Numbered from the stretch's first letter, positions 28,718 through 36,757 are shown. The stretch: 64,000 nt of DNA from an uncultured Vampirovibrio sp. (GCA_910583875.1 CAJTXT010000002.1:248001-312000); one strand, 5' to 3'. Notes: generated by a model from the letters alone, not told the origin. Program-made: numbers and translations.

Positions 28718-29278
28718 ATGTCAGAAGATAATAAAAATGAACAACAAATTATGGTGCCGCTAGATGATTTAGATAAAGTAGAAGTAAGTGATTCTAATAC
28801 ACTTGATGCTTTGGCAATGGAGCTTGCAACAATTCAGCAATCTGCTAAAAAAGTTGCTATTATTGGCAGCCGTAATTTGCCAATTACACATCAACAAATT
28901 ATAGAAATTTTATCTTATGCACTTGTTATACAAGGTAATACAGTTATAACCAGCGGAGGTTCAAGCGGTACAAATGCTGCAGCTATTCGTGGTGCAATGA
29001 AAGCAAACCCTGATAAATTAAGAGTTATTTTACCTCAAACAATCGGACAGCAGCCTTCTGACGTTCAAGACCAATTAATTGGTGTTCCTAATATTATTGA
29101 ACACCCTGATCGTTCTATGATGACTTTGGCTGATGCAAGCCGTATTTGTAACAGAGAAATTATTGACGAATGTCAGCAATTAATTTGCTTCTTATCACAT
29201 ACTTCAAACACTTTGCATAAAGCAATTCAACACGCTGAAGACTCTCATAAAGTTGTTACAGCCTTCTATTTAGACTAA
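28718..29278 (+). CDS. DprA/LOG-like Rossmann protein of cyanobacterial type
   Basis: A 186-residue single-domain protein of the SMF/LOG superfamily. KKVAIIGSRNLPITHQQI begins the Rossmann core, VITSGGSSGTNAAAIRGA is the nucleotide/DNA-binding glycine-rich loop, and CQQLICFLSHTSNTLHKA follows. The first 20 residues are polar. The pattern is close to the short cyanobacterial proteins annotated as DNA recombination-mediator protein A, which lack the SAM-like and winged-helix parts of true DprA. The start at 28718 is chosen because AAGGA lies 5 bases upstream; a longer frame from 28670 has no ribosome site. The role in DNA uptake is not established. Confidence 0.78.
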   Translation: MSEDNKNEQQIMVPLDDLDKVEVSDSNTLDALAMELATIQQSAKKVAIIGSRNLPITHQQIIEILSYALVIQGNTVITSGGSSGTNAAAIRGAMKANPDKLRVILPQTIGQQPSDVQDQLIGVPNIIEHPDRSMMTLADASRICNREIIDECQQLICFLSHTSNTLHKAIQHAEDSHKVVTAFYLD

Positions 29279-30546
29279 TTTAATTGCTTTTTATAAATAT
29301 CTTTTGCAGCTGCTTCACCCATAGAGAAGCAGCTCATTTGTGTTCTTAAAGCAGCTTGTGCTTCAAAGTCAGCACTGATTATTCTGCCAACACCATATAA
29401 TTTATTATTATCTGCCGAAATTAATGTTTCAACAGGAATATAATATGTATTTTTTATATGTTGAAGCTTGTCCTTTTCCTTTGAATTAGAATGGATATCA
29501 ATTGGATAATCACATGCAAATGCGATATTTTCAAATTTTTGAGGATTTATAATATTATCTTTTTTAAATGTATATTGACCTTGAATTCTATATGATTCAC
29601 GAACACCAAGCATATCTGAAATGTGAGAAATGTAAGCATTCTTAAAGCCTTTTAAATATTTTCTGCAAAAATTATATAATCTGTAAATACGTGCCCTTCC
29701 TTGTTTTAATGCCCTTGAATATATAAATGGATCTAACAAGTCTTCGTCATCCTTTAATAATATTCTTGGGCAATTAAATGCTAATGAGTTGGGCATTTCA
29801 GGTATAGAAAACACCTGAAAATATGCTGTATCATCATATTCAAGCATATTTTCTTCTACAGCTTTATCAAAGACAGGTCGTAAAGCCCAGTCTATGTTCT
29901 TATCCCAAGTGCAGGCAGTAGAAAGATATATCTGTGAGAAATTGTGTTCAACGGTTGTAATATTTCTATTCTTATCAATAGTTTCAATCCAATTTGAAAA
30001 TGCATCTATATCAATATTTGATAAAATAAATCGTAAAGTTGGTGTTTGAAATAATTCAGATTTATTTTGAAAATTATAATTTAAAAGTTTAAAAATTTCT
30101 CCATTCGATGTAGCATCTATTAAATATTTTGTTTCGATATATAGCGATAATATTTTATGTTTAAGTGATAATTGAAAAGTCGTAGTATTATTATTATATA
30201 AGATGTTTGATGGTTCTGTTGAGAACAAAACCCGGCATTTTACAGAGTCAAGCATATCATCAAGTACTATTTTCAAAAGTTCCGGATTAAACCAAGCCTC
30301 ATTTCCGTCAATATATTTGTGTCTTGCCTTGTATTTATCAGCAAAAAACTTTAAATCATCAAAGAATTCAGTATTTATGTCTTGAGAATTAACCATCATA
30401 GAAGGAATAACTAAACCTTGAGTAATAGTACCTCCTAACACATCTGTTTTCTCAACAAGCAATGTATTGAGTCCTTTTTTTGCTGAAATGTATGCTGCTG
30501 CAACTCCTGAAGTACCGCCACCAAATATAACTACATCAAATTTCAT
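29275..30546 (-). CDS. FAD-dependent oxidoreductase (PF12831-like)
   Basis: A flavoprotein of 423 residues. The N-terminus KFDVVIFGGGTSGVAAAY is the FAD-binding dinucleotide fold, followed by LLVEKTDVLGGTITQGLV. Near the C-terminus LYGVGRIISADFEAQAALRT and FSMGEAAA form the second FAD contact, as in PF12831 proteins. The ATG at 30546 is chosen because GAGGTG sits just upstream; a GTG two codons earlier overlaps that site. It is convergent with the DprA-like gene, overlapping its last 4 nt. Substrate unknown. It is not an MnmC oxidase domain although an MnmD-type gene precedes it. Confidence 0.8.
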   Translation of the reverse strand: MKFDVVIFGGGTSGVAAAYISAKKGLNTLLVEKTDVLGGTITQGLVIPSMMVNSQDINTEFFDDLKFFADKYKARHKYIDGNEAWFNPELLKIVLDDMLDSVKCRVLFSTEPSNILYNNNTTTFQLSLKHKILSLYIETKYLIDATSNGEIFKLLNYNFQNKSELFQTPTLRFILSNIDIDAFSNWIETIDKNRNITTVEHNFSQIYLSTACTWDKNIDWALRPVFDKAVEENMLEYDDTAYFQVFSIPEMPNSLAFNCPRILLKDDEDLLDPFIYSRALKQGRARIYRLYNFCRKYLKGFKNAYISHISDMLGVRESYRIQGQYTFKKDNIINPQKFENIAFACDYPIDIHSNSKEKDKLQHIKNTYYIPVETLISADNNKLYGVGRIISADFEAQAALRTQMSCFSMGEAAAKDIYKKQLN

Positions 30547-30620
30547 AAACACCTCATAATTATTGTATAATATTTTAATTTAATTTTAAAATTGTTTATA
30601 AAAATTTAAATATTATATCT

Positions 30621-30675
30621 AATAGATATATAGCGATAAAAATATATTAAATATCGAAATGATATATATCGATAA
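30621..30675 (+). repeat. Two copies of a 15-bp motif, left flank of mnmD-like gene
   Basis: GATATATAGCGATAA at 30625-30639 and GATATATATCGATAA at 30661-30675 differ at one base and start 36 bp apart. They lie between the mnmD-like stop and the flavoprotein start. Inverted copies lie on the other side of the mnmD-like gene. Function unknown; binding sites for a regulator or recombinase are both possible. Confidence 0.6.
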
Positions 30676-30680
30676 TATTG

Positions 30681-31712
30681 TTATTTTAAGTTCTCTTTAA
30701 GAAACTGTGTATGAGAAATTCTATCGGAACATTTAGATTCATTTTCTCTATATTTTAATATTTCATTACCGGTTAAAGTAAGAGTAGAATCTTTAAATGT
30801 AATTCCGCTTCTTGTTTTGATTAAATCTAAATCATATTTAGAAAGAGGATTTTTAATATTCGTTTTATTTAAAGATGCAATAGTTCCCATATCAATATTA
30901 TCTATAAAAATTTTTCCGACAAAAAATTCTAATTCCAAAAGTGCACTTCTATATGGAGTAGATTTTGAATAAGAAAGAAGAACAGAATTGAAATTCATTT
31001 TAGATTTGACAAGCGATAAAAAATCGATTGTCCAAAGCGTAGGATCTTTTTGTGATGAAAAAGCATCAAGAAAAACAGCATCATATTGATTATTTGTTTT
31101 AAGGATTGTTTTTCTTGCATCACCAAAAAAGAAGTTAATTTTACAATCCTTATATTTATTGGGTTTTATCAAGTTATTCATGTTATTCGATATATAACTA
31201 TAATATATATTATGTAAGAAGGCGTTATTTTTTGATTGGATATTATAATAATAGGGTAGCTCATTTAAAGCCGTCTTAAAACGCCTTGTGAAGGCTGATA
31301 AAAAATAGTTCAAATTTAGAGATTCAATATAGTTTAAAAACCCTTTTATATCCTGTAGGTTTGCATTAGAACCGTATAATTGAGAAATTATAAATACCTT
31401 TAATTCATCATCTTCTATTCCATCTAAAATATATGGTGAAATATGAACCAAATTTTTATTAAATTCCAAAGCATCAATTATAAGGTTATTTTTATATAAT
31501 TTATTTAAGGCAGCCTTAGTATTATATCCAACTCCATAACATATATCTAAAATTTTTTTACATTCAATTTCAGTTTCAATCAATGGATATATAAATTTAT
31601 CATAAGCTTCTTTTAATGCACCTGTTTTAGAATGAAAAATATCATTAATTGAATTGCTATATAATCCTACAGAATGATCTTCTGTTTTTACAAATTTAAT
31701 TTCTTCAAACAT
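30681..31712 (-). CDS. mnmD: MnmD-type SAM-dependent methyltransferase (tRNA wobble uridine modification)
   Basis: Predicted to methylate 5-aminomethyl(-2-thio)uridine at tRNA position 34. The N-terminal part has TGALKEAYDKFIYPLIE and a SAM loop DICYGVGYNTKAAL. The signature AVFLDAFSSQKDPTLWTIDF is the MnmC2/MnmD core, followed by LSYSKSTPYRSALLELEFFV. At 343 residues it is longer than most stand-alone MnmD proteins because of a middle insert (about 110-185). The FAD oxidase half of MnmC is absent. It has no clear Shine-Dalgarno sequence; TATAAT ends 7 bases before the ATG, so transcripts may be nearly leaderless. It is flanked on both sides by 15-bp repeats. Confidence 0.82.
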   Translation of the reverse strand: MFEEIKFVKTEDHSVGLYSNSINDIFHSKTGALKEAYDKFIYPLIETEIECKKILDICYGVGYNTKAALNKLYKNNLIIDALEFNKNLVHISPYILDGIEDDELKVFIISQLYGSNANLQDIKGFLNYIESLNLNYFLSAFTRRFKTALNELPYYYNIQSKNNAFLHNIYYSYISNNMNNLIKPNKYKDCKINFFFGDARKTILKTNNQYDAVFLDAFSSQKDPTLWTIDFLSLVKSKMNFNSVLLSYSKSTPYRSALLELEFFVGKIFIDNIDMGTIASLNKTNIKNPLSKYDLDLIKTRSGITFKDSTLTLTGNEILKYRENESKCSDRISHTQFLKENLK

Positions 31713-31749
31713 ATTATTTATTATATATTTTTTATTTTTTTTTGGCTGA

Positions 31750-31805
31750 TTTTATCGTTATATATCTAATCGATATTATATCGTAAAATATTATAGCTAT
31801 ATATC
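31750..31805 (-). repeat. Two inverted copies of the 15-bp motif, right flank of mnmD-like gene
   Basis: On the minus strand, GATATATAACGATAA (31766-31752) and GATATATAGCTATAA (31805-31791) match the left-flank copies at 14 of 15 positions. They lie in the 225-bp gap between the divergent mnmD-like and response-regulator genes. 31750-31770 is the reverse complement of 30621-30641 with two mismatches. Confidence 0.6.
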
Positions 31806-31937
31806 GTTTCGTTATTTATTGTAAGCAATTTTTAAATTTAAATAATTTTTTTAAATTAAAAAAAAATAATCAGTAATTTACTTTTTTGAGGGATAAAGAT
31901 ATTATTTTCCTCTTTTATTATAAGTTGGGAGGTAGAT

Positions 31938-32606
31938 ATGGAATCTTGTAATATAAATATAATGTTAGTTGAAGACCATAAACTAATAAGGGTTGGTATT
32001 AAAACCTTGTTTGACGAAACAGAAGGATATAATGTTGTTGCAGAGGCAGAAACAGCCAAGGATGCTGTATTAAACGCTATCAAATACAAGCCTGACGTGA
32101 TAATGCTTGATATTGGGCTGCCTGATAAGTCCGGAATAAAGGTGATAAAAGAATTACAGGAGAGTAATATACATAGTAAAATAATTATTTTATCATCTCG
32201 AAATAATCTTGATGAAATTGTAAAATGCCTTGAATACGGAGTTTACGCTTATGTTATAAAGGATATAAATACTGAAATGTTATTAAACATTGTAAAAAGT
32301 GTCAATAAAGGTGCAATGTGGCTTGATCCCAAAATTGTACCAATGTTAAGAAGTCAAAGAGATTCAGTTGTGCCGCAAAAAAAATCAAATAGAGCCTCTT
32401 TTAAAAGCACACATTCTAATTTAACTGAAAGAGAATATGAAGTTTTAAAATTGGTAGTAGACGGTAAGTCCAATAATGATATTGCAAAAGAACTTTGTAT
32501 AAGTGAACATACTGCAAAAGCCCATGTATGTAATATAATTCAAAAACTTGTAGTAGATGACAGAACTCAAGCGGCTGTTAAAGCATTAAAAGAAGGAATT
32601 GTATAG
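31938..32606 (+). CDS. NarL/FixJ-type response regulator
   Basis: Two-component regulator: receiver domain (residues 5-122) with the acidic pair E12/D13, phosphoacceptor D58 in IMLDIGLPD, S86 and K108, then a LuxR-type helix-turn-helix (about 155-215; LTEREYEVLKLVVDGKSNND and SEHTAKAHVCNI). Length 222 is standard. GGGAGG precedes the ATG, one of the strongest ribosome sites in the window. No histidine kinase lies nearby, so the partner is encoded elsewhere. The gene is divergent from the mnmD-like gene, with motif repeats between them that it might bind; that link is speculation. Confidence 0.93.
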   Translation: MESCNINIMLVEDHKLIRVGIKTLFDETEGYNVVAEAETAKDAVLNAIKYKPDVIMLDIGLPDKSGIKVIKELQESNIHSKIIILSSRNNLDEIVKCLEYGVYAYVIKDINTEMLLNIVKSVNKGAMWLDPKIVPMLRSQRDSVVPQKKSNRASFKSTHSNLTEREYEVLKLVVDGKSNNDIAKELCISEHTAKAHVCNIIQKLVVDDRTQAAVKALKEGIV

Positions 32607-32706
32607 TGATTATTTATTTAAAGTAACAAAATATTAAGTTTATTCTTTTATAATAACAAAAAATATCTTAATGTGACTTATAATAAATAAAAAAATCGGA
32701 GGTTAC

Positions 32707-33846
32707 ATGTCTAATATATTGTCTTCACAAAGAAGAATTGAAATAAATGAACTGCCAACAGAAATTCCTGACTTTAGTTCAACTTATGAACCAAAAGATT
32801 CTATTATAAAAAAATGGATTACAAACTGGATTTTATCTGCAATTTCTAAAAATAAAATAAAAGAAAACGATATTCTGCCTAAAAAGTCAGAAATATCAGA
32901 GTATTTAGGGGTAAGTGTAGGTACGGTTCAAAATGCAATTCGCTATGTTGAAGACTCCGGACTTTTAAAATCAAAACAAAAGCTTGGCACTATGATTTCT
33001 AATGTCACAAATCCATTAGGAAATTTTTCTAAACTTACTTCAAAAAGAGAAAAAACAATTTTAGCAATAAAAAAGACTATTCTTCAAAAAGGATGTAAAG
33101 TTGGAAAACCAATACCGTCAATTAGAAAAATGTCTGAATATATTGGTATTTCCCAAAATACTACAAGACTTGCATATGAGCATCTATGTTCCATTGGAAT
33201 ATTAGAATCTATGCAAATGAGAGGTAATGATTCAAATTGGTATTTAAAAGAGATACCTGTTATATCGAACAAGGAAATTAAAACTATCGAAAATATGGCT
33301 GCTGATACGCTTGTTGATAAATTAACAACTAATTTAAAGCATCATTTAGCCGCAAATTATCAAATTGGCGATAAAATCAGCTCTCAAGAAGAACTTGCAA
33401 TAGAACTTGGTGTTAGTGTAAAAACAATTCATGATTGTATAAAACAATTAAATAAACAAGGAATTGTAATTTCAAGACGCGGAAGATATGGTAGTATTCT
33501 TGCTCAAGATCCTTTATCTCCTGCATTTTCACCATTAAAAGAAAATTCTATTTTTGCATCAGCAGAAGAGGCAGCATTTTATAGCTACCAAAAAATTGAA
33601 AGTAAAATTATAGATTTAATCAATAAAGATTATAAAGCCGGAGATAAACTTCCATCTATGATAGAACTTGCTAAATTATATGATGTAAGTACAAATACAA
33701 TCAGAAAAGCTCTTATTCAGCTTGAACAAGAAGGCTGTATAACTTTTGGAAGAGGCAGATATGGAGGTACATTTGTAATTGAAAAACCTGAAAGCTCAGA
33801 AAAACAAAAATATCAATGGATTTCAATAAATCCTGATTATATTTAG
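32707..33846 (+). CDS. Regulator with four tandem GntR-type winged-helix domains
   Basis: A 379-residue protein made of four GntR-like winged helix-turn-helix units at about 32-98, 114-180, 202-266 and 292-359. Each has the pattern long helix, G-D/K-x-L/I-P-S, helix-turn-helix, wing: ENDILPKKSEISEYLGVSVG, GKPIPSIRKMSEYIGISQ, GDKISSQEELAIELGVSV and GDKLPSMIELAKLYDVST. Domains 3 and 4 both end in GRYG wings. Normal GntR proteins carry one such domain plus an effector domain; none is present here. Signal input and targets are unknown. CGGAGGT precedes the ATG. It follows the response regulator by 100 bp and probably has its own promoter. Confidence 0.88.
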   Translation: MSNILSSQRRIEINELPTEIPDFSSTYEPKDSIIKKWITNWILSAISKNKIKENDILPKKSEISEYLGVSVGTVQNAIRYVEDSGLLKSKQKLGTMISNVTNPLGNFSKLTSKREKTILAIKKTILQKGCKVGKPIPSIRKMSEYIGISQNTTRLAYEHLCSIGILESMQMRGNDSNWYLKEIPVISNKEIKTIENMAADTLVDKLTTNLKHHLAANYQIGDKISSQEELAIELGVSVKTIHDCIKQLNKQGIVISRRGRYGSILAQDPLSPAFSPLKENSIFASAEEAAFYSYQKIESKIIDLINKDYKAGDKLPSMIELAKLYDVSTNTIRKALIQLEQEGCITFGRGRYGGTFVIEKPESSEKQKYQWISINPDYI

Positions 33847-33864
33847 TTTTTATAATTAAAAAAA

Positions 33865-33934
33865 CAATTTACTTAATTAATATTTACCACAGCAAATGCA
33901 ATACTGGAGCGAATTTTAAAAATTAAGTAAGTTG
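33865..33934. repeat. Imperfect inverted repeat after the four-domain regulator gene
   Basis: CAATTTACTTAAT (33865-33877) and ATTAAGTAAGTTG (33922-33934) can pair over 13 positions with one G-T pair. The loop is 44 bases, too long for a normal terminator. It may be an operator or a structured leader for the next small gene. Confidence 0.35.
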
Positions 33935-33969
33935 GATAGAATGAATTTTCTTAAAAGAAATGCTACAAT

Positions 33970-33975
33970 TATAAT
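33970..33975 (+). promoter_or_regulatory. -10 element of the 55-residue protein gene
   Basis: TATAAT, 56 bases before the ATG at 34032. No good -35 hexamer is visible at 16-18 bp, so an activator may be needed. Confidence 0.4.
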
Positions 33976-34031
33976 ACAATACGCCTAATGGCATTTTATA
34001 TATGTAATAGTAAAAATTGGAGGAAAAACCT

Positions 34032-34199
34032 ATGTTAAGTACAGCAACTCAAGTTACTACAAGTTCAAAAAATATAACTTCTAAATTTACGGAAGAATTC
34101 GAAAAATATTTAAAAAAACAATCATTAAAAGCAACTTTCAACGGTTGTGATATTGAAACTTTTAGTTGGTATAAAGAAATGCTAGGCATAGGTTGTTAG
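34032..34199 (+). CDS. Small conserved-looking protein of unknown function (55 residues)
   Basis: I do not recognise this protein. The ATG at 34032 is set by GGAGGA at 34019-34024; an upstream in-frame TTG overlaps that site. The N-terminal 20 residues are serine/threonine rich, the middle (KFTEEFEKYLKKQSLKATF) is an amphipathic helix, and the end FSWYKEMLGIGC carries aromatic residues and a C-terminal cysteine. It has its own -10 element, a strong ribosome site and a strong terminator 25 bp after the stop, so it is a dedicated single-gene unit and probably well expressed. A small regulatory or structural protein is possible; no signal peptide is seen. Confidence 0.7.
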   Translation: MLSTATQVTTSSKNITSKFTEEFEKYLKKQSLKATFNGCDIETFSWYKEMLGIGC

Positions 34200-34223
34200 A
34201 TAATTAATACAAATAATAAAGCG

Positions 34224-34253
34224 AAAAAAGAATCTGAAAAAGATTCTTTTTTT
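34224..34253 (+). terminator. Rho-independent terminator of the 55-residue protein gene
   Basis: AAAAAAGAATC (34224-34234), 7-base loop, GATTCTTTTTT (34242-34252): a perfect 11-bp stem with a T tract. The T tract overlaps the -35 element (TTGTTT, 34252-34257) of the first VWA gene. Confidence 0.85.
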
Positions 34254-34280
34254 GTTTTATAGATAATTTTCTGATAAAAT
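34252..34280 (+). promoter_or_regulatory. Promoter of the first VWA gene, probably giving a leaderless transcript
   Basis: TTGTTT (34252-34257), 17-bp spacer, extended -10 TGATAAAAT (34272-34280). The ATG at 34287 is 6 bases after the -10 element, where transcription normally starts, and no ribosome site is present. Similar extended -10 sequences precede the next two VWA genes (35041-35049 and 35962-35970). Confidence 0.55.
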
Positions 34281-34286
34281 TTAAAA

Positions 34287-35021
34287 ATGAAGAATTTTTT
34301 TATAACTGTATTATCAATTATTACGATATTTATGCTCTCTTCGCCAATGTTCGCTTCAGAAGAGGAAACATTAATAATTTTTGATGCTTCAGTTAGTATG
34401 TTAGGAAATTTTCAAGGGCAGCCAAAATATCTAACAGCAATTAATGAAGCAAAATCAGTTTTAGATACAATGCCATCTTCAAAACTAATTGGGCTAAGAA
34501 CAATTGGTATTTCAATTGATGGCGCGCTTGCTGCCTTCCTTCAAAATCCTGATGAATTGTGCAAAGCAACAAAGTTAACAGCGCCAATTAGAGCAAATAA
34601 TATTGAATATATCAAAACAAGTTTAGATAATATTTTACCATTGGGAACTACTCCTTTAACCTATTCATTGAACTTGGCTATTAATTATGATTTTACAAGA
34701 AGTGCAGAATTAAAACATATAATTCTTGTTACAGATGGCGGTGAAAGCTGTAACGGTGATCCTTGTAAATATATTCGCGAAATAATGCAAACCAGAAAAG
34801 ATATAAAAATAGATATTATTGCAATTGGAGTTAGCGGTGAAGATTTTGCACAACTAAAATGTCTTACAGATTCTACTTTTGGCAGCATTATAAATATAAC
34901 AAAACCTTCCGAACTAAAACAGGCCTTTAATAATTTTTTAGTGCCCTCAATTAAGTACGAAAATTCTCCCCAAAAAGACCAAATCATATATAAAAATTTT
35001 CTTATAGAAGTTAATGAATAG
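34287..35021 (+). CDS. Secreted von Willebrand factor A domain protein 1
   Basis: Exported protein of 244 residues: signal peptide (about 1-24, ending MFASEE) and one VWA domain. The metal-ion adhesion site is complete: DASVS near 30, the threonine in LGTTPLTYSL, and the aspartate in LVTDGGESC. Four cysteines in the domain (CKATKL, ESCNGDPC, LKCL) could form disulphides outside the cytoplasm. The C-terminus ends with IIYKNFLIEVNE, shared with the next paralogue. No membrane anchor or lipobox is visible. Adhesion to a protein or matrix ligand is the family role; the ligand is unknown. First of three tandem paralogues. Confidence 0.85.
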   Translation: MKNFFITVLSIITIFMLSSPMFASEEETLIIFDASVSMLGNFQGQPKYLTAINEAKSVLDTMPSSKLIGLRTIGISIDGALAAFLQNPDELCKATKLTAPIRANNIEYIKTSLDNILPLGTTPLTYSLNLAINYDFTRSAELKHIILVTDGGESCNGDPCKYIREIMQTRKDIKIDIIAIGVSGEDFAQLKCLTDSTFGSIINITKPSELKQAFNNFLVPSIKYENSPQKDQIIYKNFLIEVNE

Positions 35022-35040
35022 TGACTAATTTATAAATTTT

Positions 35041-35049
35041 TGATAAACT
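35041..35049 (+). promoter_or_regulatory. Extended -10 element of the second VWA gene
   Basis: TGATAAACT fits TGnTAnnnT. It lies 22 bases before the TTG start and matches the elements before VWA genes 1 and 3. Confidence 0.4.
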
Positions 35050-35071
35050 CATAAATGAAAAGGGATTTATT

Positions 35072-35923
35072 TTGAAAAAAATTGCTATTTTATTATTTCT
35101 AATATTCATTTTTACTGTATCAATCAATAAAGTTTTTTCCTATGAAAATTTCAATGGAAGATATAATTATTCAGAATATGATTCTAATACGAATTATTCA
35201 GCAAATTTATCAAACAAAGATGAAGAAGTTCTTTTTATAGTAGATTTTTCTGCAAGTATGAATAAAAGAATAGGTTATGCACCAAAAGCATATCACGCCA
35301 TTGATGCAATTCGCAGCATTTTAGAAGATGCCGGACATTCTACAAAAATAGGGTTAAGAGTCTTTGGTATATCTGATAAACCTTATGTAGAAATGGATAG
35401 AGATGGTTATTATTATAATAAAGCCAATATTTGTTCTGCTTCAAGCTTATTATTACCAGTAGCCAGATATAACAATCAAAACATATCTGACAGGCTTTCA
35501 ACCTTAACACCACAAGGCGCTACGCCAATTGGATATTCGTTAAGACAAGCTGTACAAAATGACTTTTCTCCAAATGCAGCTTTAAAACATATAATATTAA
35601 TTACAGATGGGAGTGAAAATTGCGGCGATGACCCTTGTTTATATATCAAACGACTTATGCAGCTTCGTAATGATATAAGAATTGATGTTATTGGTATAAC
35701 TGTTAATGAAAACGCATATTCTCAGCTAAATTGCATAGCCTCTGCTGCAAAAGGAAATTACTATTCAGTAAATGACCCTGATGATTTTAATGTAAAATTT
35801 AAACAAGCCTTTAATGCAAGACCAACGATAAAAATACAAACGCCTCCCGTTATTACACCTTCTATCGTTAAGCAAAATAATGGCATAAAATACAAAAATT
35901 TTGTTTTTGAATTTGATAACTAA
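35072..35923 (+). CDS. Secreted von Willebrand factor A domain protein 2
   Basis: Second paralogue, 283 residues. The start is TTG at 35072, supported by AAGGGA a few bases upstream and by a signal peptide running directly from it (LKKIAILLFLIFIFTVSI). The mature N-terminus is rich in tyrosine, serine and asparagine (about 27-48). VWA motifs are VDFSASM, GATPIGYSLR and ITDGSENC, with CGDDPC matching the cysteine pair of paralogue 1. The C-terminal tail GIKYKNFVFEFDN corresponds to that of paralogue 1, preceded by a proline-rich linker (TPPVITPS). Function as for paralogue 1. Confidence 0.85.
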   Translation: MKKIAILLFLIFIFTVSINKVFSYENFNGRYNYSEYDSNTNYSANLSNKDEEVLFIVDFSASMNKRIGYAPKAYHAIDAIRSILEDAGHSTKIGLRVFGISDKPYVEMDRDGYYYNKANICSASSLLLPVARYNNQNISDRLSTLTPQGATPIGYSLRQAVQNDFSPNAALKHIILITDGSENCGDDPCLYIKRLMQLRNDIRIDVIGITVNENAYSQLNCIASAAKGNYYSVNDPDDFNVKFKQAFNARPTIKIQTPPVITPSIVKQNNGIKYKNFVFEFDN

Positions 35924-35961
35924 CTATTATACTGATGTATAATGACTTTTCATACATTTTC

Positions 35962-35970
35962 TGATAATAT
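35962..35970 (+). promoter_or_regulatory. Extended -10 element of the third VWA gene
   Basis: TGATAATAT (TGnTAnnnT), 24 bases before the ATG. The preceding ATTTTC is shared with the promoter of VWA gene 1. Confidence 0.4.
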
Positions 35971-35994
35971 TGAACTAACATTTACGAGTTTATT

Positions 35995-36732
35995 ATGAAA
36001 AAGTATATTATAAATTTATTATTATTATTTTATGTTTTAGGGTTAGCTTCTTATTCAGCCCCCAATTTTACATATTCTACACCGTCGACATATCAATATA
36101 ATTCCGGAAATTCAACACAAAGTTCAAAAGAAAAAATTCTTTTTATTGTTGATTTTTCAAATAGTATGAATGAAAGATTAGGACATAAAACAAAATTAGA
36201 TGTGGCGCTTTCAACGATGAAAGAAATTCTTCAAATGATACCGCCTAATACTGAAGTTGGGTTACGTGTTTACGGACACAGAACCGGTTTTACACCAAGA
36301 CAAAGCTGTAGTGCTTCTCAATTAGTATCACCAATTCAAGCCAATAATACAATAAATATTTATTCAAAATTAAGTTCTATTAATGCGGTTGGCTGGACAC
36401 CAATTACTTATTCTCTAAAACAAGCTGCATATTCAGATTTTTCTGATACAACATCAAAAAAAAGAATTATTCTTATTAGTGACGGTGGTGAAAATTGTGA
36501 TGAAAGTCCTTGTGATTTTGTTATAGAATTAATGAAATATAGAGAAGATATAAGAATTGATGTTATTGCTCTTGCCATTGGAGATCAAGATGCAAATAAT
36601 CAGCTAAAATGTGCAGCAATAGTTACATCTGGTAAGTTTTATAATGCAAACACAGCTGCAGAATTAAAAAACAGTTTACAAGATTCGTTAAATCTTCAAA
36701 AAGAAGTTCAAGGAATGATTATAAAACAATAA
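35995..36732 (+). CDS. Secreted von Willebrand factor A domain protein 3
   Basis: Third paralogue, 245 residues, with a signal peptide (MKKYIINLLLLFYVLGLASY) and a serine/tyrosine/asparagine-rich mature start. VWA metal-site motifs are VDFSNSM, GWTPITYSLK and ISDGGENC; the CDESPC cysteine pair is kept. It lacks the YKNF tail of the other two and ends in a charged stretch instead, so the C-terminus may bind something else or nothing. It is followed at once by a strong terminator that closes the three-gene array. Confidence 0.85.
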   Translation: MKKYIINLLLLFYVLGLASYSAPNFTYSTPSTYQYNSGNSTQSSKEKILFIVDFSNSMNERLGHKTKLDVALSTMKEILQMIPPNTEVGLRVYGHRTGFTPRQSCSASQLVSPIQANNTINIYSKLSSINAVGWTPITYSLKQAAYSDFSDTTSKKRIILISDGGENCDESPCDFVIELMKYREDIRIDVIALAIGDQDANNQLKCAAIVTSGKFYNANTAAELKNSLQDSLNLQKEVQGMIIKQ

Positions 36733-36757
36733 AAAGCGGCTTTTAAAGCCGCTTTTT
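36731..36757. terminator. Bidirectional rho-independent terminator
   Basis: AAAAAGCGGCT (36731-36741), loop of 5, AGCCGCTTTTT (36747-36757): a perfect 11-bp stem with A and T tracts on both sides. It serves both the third VWA gene and the convergent GH57 gene, which ends at 36774. Confidence 0.9.

Noticed and set aside
29275..31712. Flavoprotein and mnmD-like gene as a split MnmC
   Set aside because: The flavoprotein resembles PF12831 oxidoreductases and not the DAO-type oxidase domain of MnmC, and the genes are separated by repeats.
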